DNA of 64,000 bases from Paratinospora sagittata (taxonomy: Eukaryota; Streptophyta; Magnoliopsida; Ranunculales; Menispermaceae). Numbering within the stretch: position 1 is the first letter of the stretch; each line of letters starts with the position of its first letter. The DNA is taken from positions 16,555,115 through 16,619,114 of the forward strand of contig CM069604.1 of NCBI GenBank assembly GCA_035771175.1. Direction: 5' to 3'. The notes under the pieces were generated by a model that had not been told where the DNA came from, did not search any database, and saw nothing but the letters and a program-made list of their open reading frames with translations. The position numbers were made by a program, and so were the translations under genes. Positions 46,137 through 56,518 of the stretch are shown piece after piece.

Positions 46137-47340
46137 ATGCAAACCAGGAAGAGAGGAAGGCCACGTATTATCCGTCCAGCAGTGGAGGCACCTCCCGAGA
46201 TTCAGGAACCGCCACCTCCGACGATAACACGAGTTACACCTGACACTGCCATTACATCTGGGCAGGAAATACCACCCTCACCCGCACCCTTTGCCATGCC
46301 TTCCAGCATGGAAACCTTCTTCGCCGGATTTATTGAGGCGATGAAAGCCACTGTTCAAACGGTCATTCATGAGACCGCGGCCAGTCAGGTTGCCACGGTT
46401 CAGGCACCTGTAAGATTTGGGTCGGAATCTCAAACCGATCAGATCACTAAGTACAAGAGGCTACAACCTCTTACTTTTACTGGCACCATTGATGCTGATG
46501 AGGTGCAAAAGTGGCTGGATGAGTCAAAGAAGGCTCTTGATGCAATGGGAGTCGATGAGACTCGAAAAATTCCACTAGCGACCTACCAACTTGTTGGTGG
46601 GGCAAACACATGGTGGATAACAGTGAAAGAGGACCCAAGGGTCAACACAACATATATGACTTGGCAACAGTTCGAGTCAATGTTTATTGATGAGTATTTT
46701 CCCGGCGCTGTGAAGAGGCAAAAGCGCCAGGAATTCGCTAAGTTATACCAGGGCAGCATGACCATCAGGGAATATGCTGGCAAGTTCAAAGACTTATCAG
46801 TCAACTCCCTCTCTACCATCTCAACTGAGCAAGATAAGACTGAGAAATTTTATAATAGCCTTCGCCATGATATTCGACAAGCCTTGTCGATCTTGGATCT
46901 CAAGATTTACAAGGAGGCTTTTGACAAGGCCATGATCTTTGAACAAGAGAAGATCATACAGGAGCAAAGAATGAATAAGGGAAAATGGCTTGCAACGTTT
47001 TCCCAACAGGGCAACAAGAAGAAGCCCTACTACAATCAAAACTCAGCCCTCTCAGCCCCTGTTTCGAAGAATGAGGCCACAACACCTGCGGTTGAACCTT
47101 TTAACCCTAACCATTAGGGTTTTTGAAATCATGGCCGCGAAGGTCGTTATGGAAGGGGTGGCCCTAGAAATGGCAATGGCAGAGGTGGTGGTCGACACCA
47201 CAATCAACATGGCCAGCAGAACAATCAGCATGGCCAGCAAAACCATCCGTAGTATCAGCCGACGTGTTTCAACTACGGCCAGAAGGGCCATGTAAAATAT
47301 GTTTGTCTGCACCTTCAGCAATCTATTCCTGTTGTTCCAA
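46137..47340 (+). pseudogene. Tekay-like gag, chromovirus A
   Basis: The frame is open from 46086 (possible start 46137, MQTRKRGRPRI, which resembles the start in element B). It carries the gag core: TKYKRLQPLTFTGTIDADEV, WLDESKKALDAMG, YQLVGGANTWWITVKED, FIDEYFPGAVKRQKRQEFAK, GSMTIREYAGKFKDLS. A stop at 47115 is followed in the same region by a Gly/Asn/Gln-rich nucleocapsid part and a zinc knuckle variant, CFNYGQKGHVKYVC, at about 47270-47313. Its second Cys is Tyr. The zinc knuckle normally binds the genomic RNA for packaging. Confidence 0.9.
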
Positions 47341-47459
47341 TCTAACAAGCACCACCTGCTGCAAATGCCCAACCCAGGCAGAACCAGCAGAACCAGGGTC
47401 AACGGAATCAGGGCAGAGCATTTGCCATCGCTCAACAACCCCTCCCAGACAATAATGTA

Positions 47460-47801
47460 GTCGAATGTACCTTTCCTTTGTTCAATACAATGGTGCATGT
47501 TTTGTTTGATTCAGGTGCTACGCATTCTTTTATAGGGTCGGCACTGGTAAGACATTTAGGCCTGCATCCTGAACCCACAAACATCACACTCCATGTCACA
47601 TCACCGTTCGGATCTGGTACTGACGTGAATTTGCAGTGTTCTCGATGTGAGCTTCGAATGTCAGAACATATAATATATGTAGATATTTTCGTGATGGACA
47701 TTGAAGACTTCGACATCATCCTCGGCATGGACTGGCTAGCACCACTGAATGCAAAGATCGAATGTATGAATAAGCAAGTTCAGTTAACCTTGCCTACATG
47801 A
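47460..47801 (+). pseudogene. Tekay-like aspartic protease, chromovirus A
   Basis: The frame at 47478-47801 has HVLFDSGATHSFIGSALV (catalytic DSGAT intact) and FDIILGMDWLAPLNAKIEC, the chromovirus protease hallmarks. It is in frame with gag after stops near 47300-47450 and ends at a TGA/TAG-type break near 47801. Confidence 0.92.
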
Positions 47802-47899
47802 GAGTTTGTCAAGATTCAGGGAACAAGGAAATGGATACACAAATTAATAGTTGCACTTCTCAAGTCACAACTTCGAGCTTTATCCATTGGTGACGAAAA

Positions 47900-49385
47900 T
47901 GAATCACTAGTACTGTACCCTCTCGAAGTACACGATGTTCCGATCATATCTGAATTCCCAATAGTCTATCTAAATGACCTTCCTGGTCTACCTCCAGTTA
48001 GGGAATTCGAATTTGAAATCAACCTCATACCTGGGATAGGGCCTATCTCAATTCCACCATACAAAATGTCAAATGTCGAGCTGGTCGAATTAGACAAACA
48101 ACTGAAGGAATTAGAGAGTAATGGCTTCATCAGAAAGAGTTCATCACCCTGGGGCGTTCTAGTTCTGTTCGTTCGCAAAAAGGATGGTTCATTACGACTT
48201 TGCATAGACTATGGCAAGCTCAATAACGTCACCATCAAGAACAGATATCTATTGCCCAGGATCGATGACTTGTTCGACCAACTTAGAGATGCCAAATACT
48301 TCTCTAACATTGAATTACGGTCCGGTTATCACCAACTCCAGATCCGAGAGTCGGACATTACCAAGACGACATTCAGAACTCGGTACGGTCACTACGAGTT
48401 CTTGGTCATGCCGTTCGGCCTAACAAATGCACCTGTTGCATTCATGGATTTGATGAATCGCATATTCAGGTTATACTTAGACTGATTTGTGGTGGTTTTT
48501 GTGGACGACATCTTGATATATTCCTCAACCGAGGAAGACCATAAGATACATTTGAAGATAGTCCTCCAGACGTTGAGAAGCCACCAACTTTATGCAAAGT
48601 TGAGTAAATGCAAATTTTGGGCGAAGCGAGTTCAATTCCTAGGCCATGTGGTTTCAGGCAATGGCATTGAGGTAGATCCTTCTAAGGTTGAAGCAGTTTT
48701 AAACTGGAAGCAGCCTACCACTATTACTCAGATTAGGAGTTTTCTTAGTTTGGCTGGCTATTACAGACGCTTCATCAAGGACTTCTCAAAGATTACTGAA
48801 CCTATGACCAAGCTCAATCGAAAAGACGTGCGATTCATTTGGAATCCCGCCTGTGAAGCATCATTTCAGGAATTGAAGAAACACCTCACGACGACACCTG
48901 TACTTATCACTCCAAGAAATGCAATTGGATTTTCATTATACGAAGACGCCTCTCTCCAAGGCTTAGGTGTCGTACTAATGTAAGAAGGCCAAATTGTTGT
49001 ATATGCGTCGAGGCAACTGAACATTCATGAGGGTAATTACCCAACACAAGACTTGGAATTTGCAGCTGTCGTATTTGCACTAAAATTATGGCGTCATTAC
49101 CTATACGGTGAACGGTTCGAGGTCTTCTCAGATCACAAGAGTCTTAAGTACATATACACTCAGAAAGACCTAAACCTCCACCAAAGACGATGGTTGGAAT
49201 TCTTGAAAGATTATGACTTTCAACTCCAGTACCATCCCGGAAAGGCCAATGTTGTGGCTGATGCCCTAAGTAAAAAATCGTATGTTGCTTGCACTCTTAA
49301 CTTTGAAATGGGGAAGTTGGCTACAGAGATGGAGAACTTTAACCTACAACTGATCGAAGAGGGACCAAGATCACGACTTTCTTAA
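47900..49385 (+). pseudogene. Tekay-like reverse transcriptase and RNase H, chromovirus A
   Basis: [21 protein letters not shown] and [20 protein letters not shown] (48066-48260), [32 protein letters not shown], then a single TGA at 48484, then [17 protein letters not shown] with catalytic FVDD intact (48489-48983). RNase [14 protein letters not shown], a TAA in place of Gln at 48981, then the frame 49053-49385 with [31 protein letters not shown] and [15 protein letters not shown]. The stops found are isolated, so the copy is moderately young. Confidence 0.93.
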
Positions 49386-49399
49386 TTATCAGCCAACTT

Positions 49400-50844
49400 T
49401 GAGCTAGTTCGAAAGATTTCAGCAGCTCAAGCCAATGACCCTATGTTAATGGAAAAACGAGAACTTCTACTCAGCGGACAGGACCTTCCTTACTGGTTGG
49501 TTTTTGAAGACGGGGCCGTTTTCTATAAAAAAATGTCTCTGTCTACCGAACGATCTTGAGGTTCGAAAAGAAGTGCTCACTGAGATGCACTGTTCAAGGT
49601 TCGCTATGCATCCTGGGGGTGACAAGATGTACAGGGATGTCTAGCGACAATTCTGGTTTTCTGGAATGAAGAAGCCAATTGCAGACTTCGTTACTCGATG
49701 TCTCGTTTGCCAGAAAGTTAAGGCAGAACGTAGACTTCCCTTTGGACTTCTCCAGCCGTTACCTATTGGAGAATGGAAGTGGGAGAACATCGCAATGGAT
49801 TTTGTTACGGCCTTGCCTCGAAATAATAAAGGGCAAGATGTTATCTGGGTTATCATTGACAGACTTACAAAGTCTACACACTTTCTGCCAATAAAGTTCA
49901 CGGATAAACCTGCCAAACTTGCCGAACTATATGGAAGAGAGATCGTACGCCTTCATGGCATACCACTCACGATTGTCTCTGATCTAGACCCTCGATTCAC
50001 ATCAAACTTTTGGAAATGCTTCCAGAGTAGAATGGGTTCTAAGATCACTATGAGCACAGCCTTCCACCCTTAGACTGATGGGTAGTCAGAGCGGCTTATC
50101 CAAATCTTAGAAGACATGTTACGATGTTGCATTTTGGACTTTAATGACGGATGGGCAAAGTATTTACATTTAGCTGAGTTTGCATACAACAACAGCTACC
50201 AAACTAGTATCGGCATGGCACCATACGAGGCTCTCTATGGTCGGTCTTGCAGATCTTCGGTATGCTGGTTAGATATGGTAGATAGACCGCAGTTAGGCCC
50301 TGAACTAGTTCAAGAGACTTCTGAGAAGAGCACACTAGTAAAAGAATGATTTCGTGTTGCACAAAGTCGACAGAAGAGCTATGCTGACAAGTGGAGACAA
50401 CCTCTAGAATTTAATAAACGGGACATTGTTTTTCTAAAAGTTCAGCCCACAAGAGGTGTCAAACACTTTGGGATCAAAGGAAAGCTCTCCCCGCGGTAAA
50501 TAGGTCCATTTCAGATCATTGAATGTATTGGCAAACTTTCTTATCGTCTGTCCCTTCCATCGTCCATGCCTAAGGTTCATGACGTTTTTCACGTATCTAT
50601 GCTTCGCAAGTATCGTCCTGGTCCTTCGCATATCATCCCTCTAGGCGAGGTTCGGGTTGAGGAAGGAAATAAGTATCAGGAGAGAGCGATACAGATTTTG
50701 GATAGAAAAACTCAAGAACTAAGGCGACGTAGCATACCACTTGTGAAGGTGCTCTGGGATCACCATGGCGTCGAGGAAGCAACATGGGAACTAGAAGCAA
50801 CAATTAAACAGAAATACCCTGAATTGTTTTCTAGTACCAACTAA
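49400..50844 (+). pseudogene. Tekay-like integrase with C-terminal chromodomain, chromovirus A
   Basis: The zinc-binding part (HCSRFAMHPGGDKMYRD, then CLVCQKVKAERR) starts about 49580. The core has WENIAMDFVTALPR, VIWVIIDRLTKSTHFLPI and SDLDPRFTSNFW at 49666-50073, then two TAG at the conserved HPQTDGQSER block. Next comes AEFAYNNSYQTSIGMAPYEA (50116-50349). The C-terminal part at 50566-50844 has HDVFHVSMLRKYRPGPSHII and a chromodomain-like segment, IQILDRKTQELRRRSIPLVK, VLWDHHGVEEATWELE. Chromodomains target integration to marked chromatin in this clade. Confidence 0.92.
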
Positions 50845-50935
50845 TGATGTGATACACTGTACTATTTTCACTTATCAATAAAATGATGGAACTTTGTTTA
50901 CACATATCTTAATACATCGTTTCACTTGAATAACT

Positions 50936-51454
50936 ATGCAGATGTCTGAAAATAATATCAATGGATATAGTGATGCACACACGCAGTGGCCTCCTTGGCA
51001 ACCTGTGACGACTCCTTTAGGATCTGAGTCAAGTCACAACTATTTTGCATCACCAACTCCATCGCCACATAAACAACGATTTTTCTCGCCAGAGCTTGTT
51101 TGGCTTTTTCGTAACAATTTTGTTCAAAACAATCCTATGCCCTCATCTTGGCAAGACCTTCTACCAAAATTACCAGGCGGCCGAATTCGAGCAACAACGC
51201 GAAAAGGTATTCCACCGTTCAACCTATCTCCCCTCAAACAATGTAACCAGCGCCCTCCACCACCATCTGTTATGCAAAGGTTGGAATCTTCTAAGGATGA
51301 ATCCGATTCCATTTGCTCTCCATGGTTTTATGATGATGAGGATTCCACCGGCCATAGTGCTATTCAGGGACCATACAAGCACTACCCTGAACTCGCAAGA
51401 GATGACGCCAACAGTAAATCTCAAGCAGATAACCATCATAACTACTTGAATTGA
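50936..51454 (+). CDS. extra ORF downstream of pol, chromovirus A; function unknown
   Basis: An uninterrupted frame of 172 codons between integrase and PPT, while every other ORF of this element is broken. Starts MQMSENNINGYSDAHTQWPP. It is rich in Pro, Ser and Asn, with a central block FFSPELVWLFRNNFVQNNPM, PSSWQDLLPKLPGGRIRA, and an acidic region ESSKDESDSICSPWFYDDED. No membrane segment and no known domain recognised. Element B keeps the start of the same ORF (about 61294, MSDDSTSYKSEPSKH). Could be an accessory or antisense-independent 3' ORF; real translation is not proven. Confidence 0.6.
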   Translation: MQMSENNINGYSDAHTQWPPWQPVTTPLGSESSHNYFASPTPSPHKQRFFSPELVWLFRNNFVQNNPMPSSWQDLLPKLPGGRIRATTRKGIPPFNLSPLKQCNQRPPPPSVMQRLESSKDESDSICSPWFYDDEDSTGHSAIQGPYKHYPELARDDANSKSQADNHHNYLN

Positions 51455-51471
51455 TTTCGAGGGTGAAATCC

Positions 51472-51488
51472 TTTTAAGGGGGGTAGAG
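51472..51488 (+). other. polypurine tract, chromovirus A
   Basis: TTTTAAGGGGGGTAGAG directly before the 3' LTR start TGTAATACCC. Expected plus-strand primer site. Confidence 0.88.
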
Positions 51489-52885
51489 TGTAATACCCTG
51501 TATTTCACAAAAAAGAAAAAAAAATTCGTTTGGGCAGAAATGCCTGAACGTTCAGGCAGGTGCTCGAACGTTCAGGTGCCAAATCCTCTATATAAGGAAG
51601 CCCTCTCCTCCTCATTTCTTCACACCAAATCACCTTCTCTAGTGATTTTTCCTCCTCTTTTCACTCATTCTAAGTTCTTGTTTGTTTAAGACTCCCTGTT
51701 CGAGACTCTCGGTACGATACGACGAAGTTCTGTTCGGAGGAAAGCGCCAGATCTGAAAGAAGAAGTTCTTATTTGAAGGTGGGGAACGAAACATAGGTTT
51801 GCGTGTTTTATAACTTTTATTAAAGTTTACATTCAATTAATACTATGTCTACTGTTCATTTACACTGCATTATGTCATATAGTGTTTATATTGTCGCACT
51901 TATGCCTGTATATTTGAAATTCATGTATTACACTGTTATAATGCTGGATTTGTGGTCAATCTGGCTCAACTAGACTCGGTCTTGTCCTCAATAACTTTAA
52001 ATAGTGAACGGGAGGCAGTGGGCTGCTCTAGGCGATTGGTATTTAAGCAGACCTTGTGTCTCACCTCTCAACTAGGGACTGATCTAGTTGGTCTTATTGA
52101 AAGCTATTAGCTTATACAAGTAATATTGAATGTCCTAACCTTGCACGTCGTGATACCAATCCTGATAAGGATCACCAGGCGTTGCCAAAGTCAGTCTAAA
52201 TGTCAAGAAAAAATCAGACCAGTAGACTAGACCAGTTCATGTATTGGCATCATACATATCACCACCTAGGGACATATGTGGTTTATGATTCATAGAACAG
52301 TTAGGAGCATTACTCGTTATTCATTATATTTCTCTGGAGAGGGACGTACAATGAGAACCCGACTACGCCTGGGGAGGGACATCTGTACGTGAATCCAAAG
52401 CATCGTTCCTGAGGAGGGAGGTACAATGAGAACCGGACTATGCCTGGGGAAGGATATCTGTACGTGAACTCAGGCGATGTACGTTCATCAAACCATTATT
52501 GATTGATGCTGATGTTCTAATGCGTATTTAAGATATTTGATATTGAAGTATGTTTTATTAATTGTTATACTCACGAACTATTTTACCTACTGAGTGCGTT
52601 AAGCTCACTCCATTATTATCTAATTTTTCACAGGAAATTAGGGTGGATTGGGTGCAGGTTTATGGGGCCCACATTTTGTACCCTTTGTATTATTCATTGG
52701 GGATTTTGGGAAGTATGTTCCCTTGACTATGTTATGTACAAATGAATTCTGAATTAAATGAAATCAGACTTGTACTGTATTATATTTCCGCTGCGTACTC
52801 TGATATGACCATTGTGATAATTCCAAATGCGCGCCCCGTCCGCGAGTGTATCGCCAGTTTAGGCGCGTCCGGGCGGGGTGTGACA
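51489..52885 (+). repeat. 3' LTR of chromovirus A
   Basis: TGTAATACCC...GGGGTGTGACA, 1397 bp, with a TGTNAYACCC-type terminal inverted repeat. Its early part has CTCTATATAAGGAAGCCC (51590-51607), a TATA box followed by a CT-rich leader. 52325-52480 has two near-copies of a GGGAGG.ACAATGAGAACC.GACTA unit. It is followed at once by the LTR of element B without spacer. Confidence 0.9.
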
Positions 52886-53952
52886 CAGGGCCATCCTATA
52901 AATAGGGGTGCCCCCCTCAGTTTCAATCCGCCGAACTCCCGAGCTCTTCTCGCCCTCCTTCGACTTTTTGCGATATCTTGCATCCCTGTACACTTCAAGA
53001 AGTTAAAAGAAAGCGATACGCCATTACAAGTGTGTAAGGTGGGGAATGAAGGCTAGGTTTGCATTTCTTACCTGTTTAATACTGAATTACATAGCATCAT
53101 GCATCATATCTGTTACCATGGTTTACTTCATGCATGAGGCCATCTTTTAAAAAATGATGTATTATTTGATATTATTGGGTGCAAGACTGGCTCGGAATGA
53201 AATAATGTATTATTGGGAGCAATTGTGGCTCAGAATAGTGATGTTGTCACTGAATTTATTATTGGGTTATGCTGGACCGGGATTAGCGCTGAAACTTATG
53301 AGACCTCTCAGTTGCTGGACATATTACTGGTGCCTCGGGTCACAGGTTTTGAGTACATGTTGTCTGGCCTGTGATGTCGTGTAACCAAGGTTCATTTATA
53401 TCATTGCTTGATTGTATTGTTGTGGCATAACTGTTTTATGACTGTTGTTCTGTATTCCTTATTATGCATGTAAGATTTGTTTACCCTGCTTCATCTCACT
53501 GAGCTGTTGAGCTCACCCCGTTGCTAATCTTTTCAGGAAATTAAGATGGGTTTGAATGGACTTATTCCGGGGGTTTTGGCCAAACCCAGTCTATGTAGCG
53601 ACTTTTTTGTATGTACTCTCCCCAGGTCCCGTTAGACCGGTCTGATGATGGTGGTGGTGGTTCTAGGCTTCTAGATGCCTCTCATTGACTACTATTTTTT
53701 TGTTATTTTGTTACTTTTGTAGGGGTTCGCCTTTGTTACCTTTTGACAACTTTTTGGTATCAATATTGTAATAATTAACAAACTTTATATGTTTAATATA
53801 ATCGTATTTTTTCTTAATAATTTGTGTTGTATTATTATTAATGTGGGCCACTGTGCTTCTGGACGTGCGACTCTGATAGAGTGGAGTGAGCACTCGTCCT
53901 CCCCTCCTAATATGTTGCACCTCACTCTGGGTAGATGGGGCGGTGTGTGACA
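52886..53952 (+). repeat. 5' LTR of chromovirus B, missing its first part
   Basis: Starts abruptly at GGGCCATCCTATAAATA next to the LTR of element A, so element A inserted into it or a deletion joined them. It ends GGTGTGTGACA at 53952. TATAAATA at 52898-52905 is the likely promoter box. It matches 63384-64000 of the 3' LTR. The missing front is represented at 63289-63384. Confidence 0.88.
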
Positions 53953-53959
53953 GATAATA

Positions 53960-53971
53960 TGGTATCAGAGC
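53960..53971 (+). other. primer binding site, initiator tRNA-Met, chromovirus B
   Basis: TGGTATCAGAGC, 7 nt inside the 5' LTR end; the standard iMet PBS used by Tekay-type chromoviruses. Confidence 0.95.
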
Positions 53972-54214
53972 ATGGTCTTGGACACTGCCCACTGGTATTT
54001 TTTGAATAAAAAAATAAAATAGAAATAAATAAATAAATAAATTTTTGGACCGATGTCAACCAGGTGGAGCGGACCCCTTTGTTGTTTTTAAGCAAACCCC
54101 TCCATATTTTTTTCTATAAATAAAAATGAAGAAGAGAGTTTTCTTCACTCACCCTCCTCACCTCTCTTGTGTTATTTCCTTCTTATCTAAGTTCTATCTT
54201 CAAACAACAACTAG

Positions 54215-55352
54215 ATGGAGCAAAGATCAAGGAAAAACGTTGAAGGAAAAAGTTCTCAGCCTCCTCGCTTCAGATCCTTCTCTTCAATTCCAATTCAAAC
54301 GGGAAGACTGGTAGTTTTACCTAATGCATACTTCCCTATGCTCCACGACAAATTTGCAGTTTTAGGTTGGACACCAATCATCAATCTTGAAAGGTGCATT
54401 TTTCGGTCTTCTGTTATCTCATTTTACCAAAATTTGACCGTCACAAACCAAGATACTTTCACCATAACTACAAAGGAGAATGGTGTTGACATCACCCTTA
54501 CATCTGTAATATTGTCTGAAATTTTAGAAATTTCTGAGAGGGGACCACTTTGTGATATTTACACGACCAGAGGCAGGTTAAATTCTATCCCAAACTCTCG
54601 ATACATGTTTAGGTGTCTTACTTCTCAGACTGAGTACATGGTTACTAGGATCAAGACCAGTGACATTAAATAGCGGTATAATCCTCTCATGCAAGTGATC
54701 ATGTCAAACATTTTGCCTCAACCTGGAAAAAAATCTACTACCACACACCCTCAATGCTTTCTGGCATACTATTTGATAAAGGAAATTCATGTGAATCTTC
54801 CTTATATCATTTTGCGTCACATGGCATACTGTACTCGAGAACGAAAGTGTCTTCCATATGGAGCACTATTAAACAAAGTGTTCCGTCGTTTCGGAGTTTT
54901 TCCTAGCCCCACTGAGATAACATCTTCTTTGTACGGTGACATCACCGTAAGTGTGGTAAACATCAAATGGACCCAAGGGAAGTCATGCAGTTAAAAAGCA
55001 AGGAAATAGGCCATCATAGTGGGAGGATTTTCCTGACATAGAGGAAGACACTTCTCCATAAGACCTTGAGGATTTTGACCTCGATTTTTTTGATATTCCG
55101 ACAGACCCTCCTACGGAAGAATACATTTCTTCATCTACAACACAAGAAACCACTACCGGTAACCAACAACAACTTGTGGATCAAATGCGAGAAATGATAC
55201 TCGCAACCAAGGAACGAATAAGGAAAGATATGAGAGATCAATTTGAAGTACAAAATTGTAGCCTAAAAGGACATCAAGAGGCTATTGACTCACTGCTGAA
55301 GTGGCGTGAAGAATGCTACGCTGCGCTACTACGGATCGCTCCTCCGATTTAA
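54215..55352 (+). pseudogene. ORF upstream of gag in chromovirus B (plant transposon-protein-like)
   Basis: Start at 54215 (MEQRSRKNVEGKSSQPPRF). The first frame (to 54673) has YFPMLHDKFAVLGWTPIINL and RSSVISFYQNLTVTNQD. A TAG at about 54671 breaks it. The second part (54689-54994) has PQCFLAYYLIKEIHVNLPYI, ILRHMAYCTRERKCLPYGAL and LLNKVFRRFGVFPS. The last part (about 55020-55352) is acidic, then a helix (QLVDQMREMILATKERIRKD). The layout resembles the env-like ORF at 18997-21391: W-P-F-Y-N-type block, then a helical FERCGIDF/VFRRFGVF-type block. Both may belong to the same plant transposon-protein family. A place upstream of gag is unusual for a chromovirus; role unknown. Confidence 0.68.
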
Positions 55353-55787
55353 GGTGAGAGACTTTGGACAATCGTCCCAACAAGCACAAGAGTCGTCGGT
55401 GAATCTTAACCTCAACATTGGGGCCTTTCCGTTTCCTAACCCAACATTTGTTGGGTAAGTTATGAAAACTCCTTTATTTTCTCCCTGCATGGAATAGTCA
55501 GTATCTCAATTCTCAACTGAAAATTTTAATTTTGATCTTGCACCTCCTCAATAGTTTAATCATAGTAAATATGTTTTTAAATTTTCAGTAGTCTAACGTA
55601 GCTTCATAGTAGGTTGAAGTATTTTGAAGTTAATATCTATATCCTTGTAGTAGTTGAAATAGTTTATAAACTTTTGTTAAAAAAAAAAAAAAAACTTCAT
55701 GCTGAATTTTTGGCTCATAATAATGGTTATGTGATGTTGTGTGCTAGATTATAGGCCCACTCGTCCAGTGAGTTTCTTCACTATTAA

Positions 55788-56063
55788 TGGGTTTGACGTG
55801 GTATGGGACGCAACAAACTCACACAAATACTGACGAAAACATGAGACGAGCTAACCTAGGGACCTGTTGTGTAGCAGTTCATGGCGGAAGTCCGACTTAC
55901 CATCAGTATCGTCAAGTTCACATGGTATGGGAAGTCAGAACTTGAAGGATAATAATGGTAGACAGTCTTCCACAGGAATCTGCAAAAGACCGCGCACAGA
56001 TCCCCTTGACTGGACCACGTCCCTTATCACCAAATTCATGCGGAATGGGACGTATGAATTTGG
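55788..56063 (+). ncRNA. three tandem stem-loops with GTATGGGA loop, chromovirus B leader
   Basis: Loops at 55801-55808 (GTATGGGA), 55925-55932 (GTATGGGA) and 56043-56050 (GAATGGGA), spacing 124 and 118 nt. Third: arms CCAAATTCATGCG (56030-56042) and CGTATGAATTTGG (56051-56063), 12 of 13 pairs. First: TGGGTTTGACGTG and CGCAACAAACTCA, 11 of 13 with G-U. Second: about 10 of 13. Stem sequences differ from element A while the loop is kept. Same place relative to gag as in element A. Confidence 0.68.
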
Positions 56064-56518
56064 ATGATAATAGGAATTGTCATGTCTTGGTGATAGGTGG
56101 GCATAGTATAACAAGTGCAAGGGAATTACGACATATAGCTGTAGGTGACAACACGAGGAAAAGGTCGAGGAAAGATCTGTGGCATGTACTGGTATTCAAC
56201 AATGTAGCTATTCTCACAAATACACAAGAAATTGTTTTTAAATGCATTTTAAACACGCAAATACTACTATACTAGTCTTTACCAACATTACACATTGCAC
56301 TCTTGGTTTTGTTTTCAGACCAACCTAAAAAGTATAGTGCCACGCTGCTCTAAGGCTCCTCATTTTCCTTATTACCTAGCCTAGAAAACTAGGAGGTTAA
56401 AACTTATGACATGTCACTCAAGAACTTCGCATGTGCACTGCATCACGAATCAATCCTCCTGACGTTTTGGGAATTTATGTTGCACATTTTGTGCTAACAT
56501 CAAGTAATGTTGCAGACA

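Larger units (their letters stand above)
44770..52885 (+). mobile_element. Tekay-like chromovirus A, 5'-truncated
   Basis: Order on +: C-terminal part of an upstream ORF, structured leader, gag, protease, RT, RNase H, integrase with chromodomain, extra 3' ORF, PPT, 3' LTR (51489-52885). The 5' LTR, PBS and start of the upstream ORF are missing; rpoB-derived sequence adjoins instead. The Ty3/gypsy order, chromodomain and protein motifs fit Tekay/Del. Many stops are at codons one C-to-T or G-to-A step from Gln, Trp or Arg. Confidence 0.87.
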
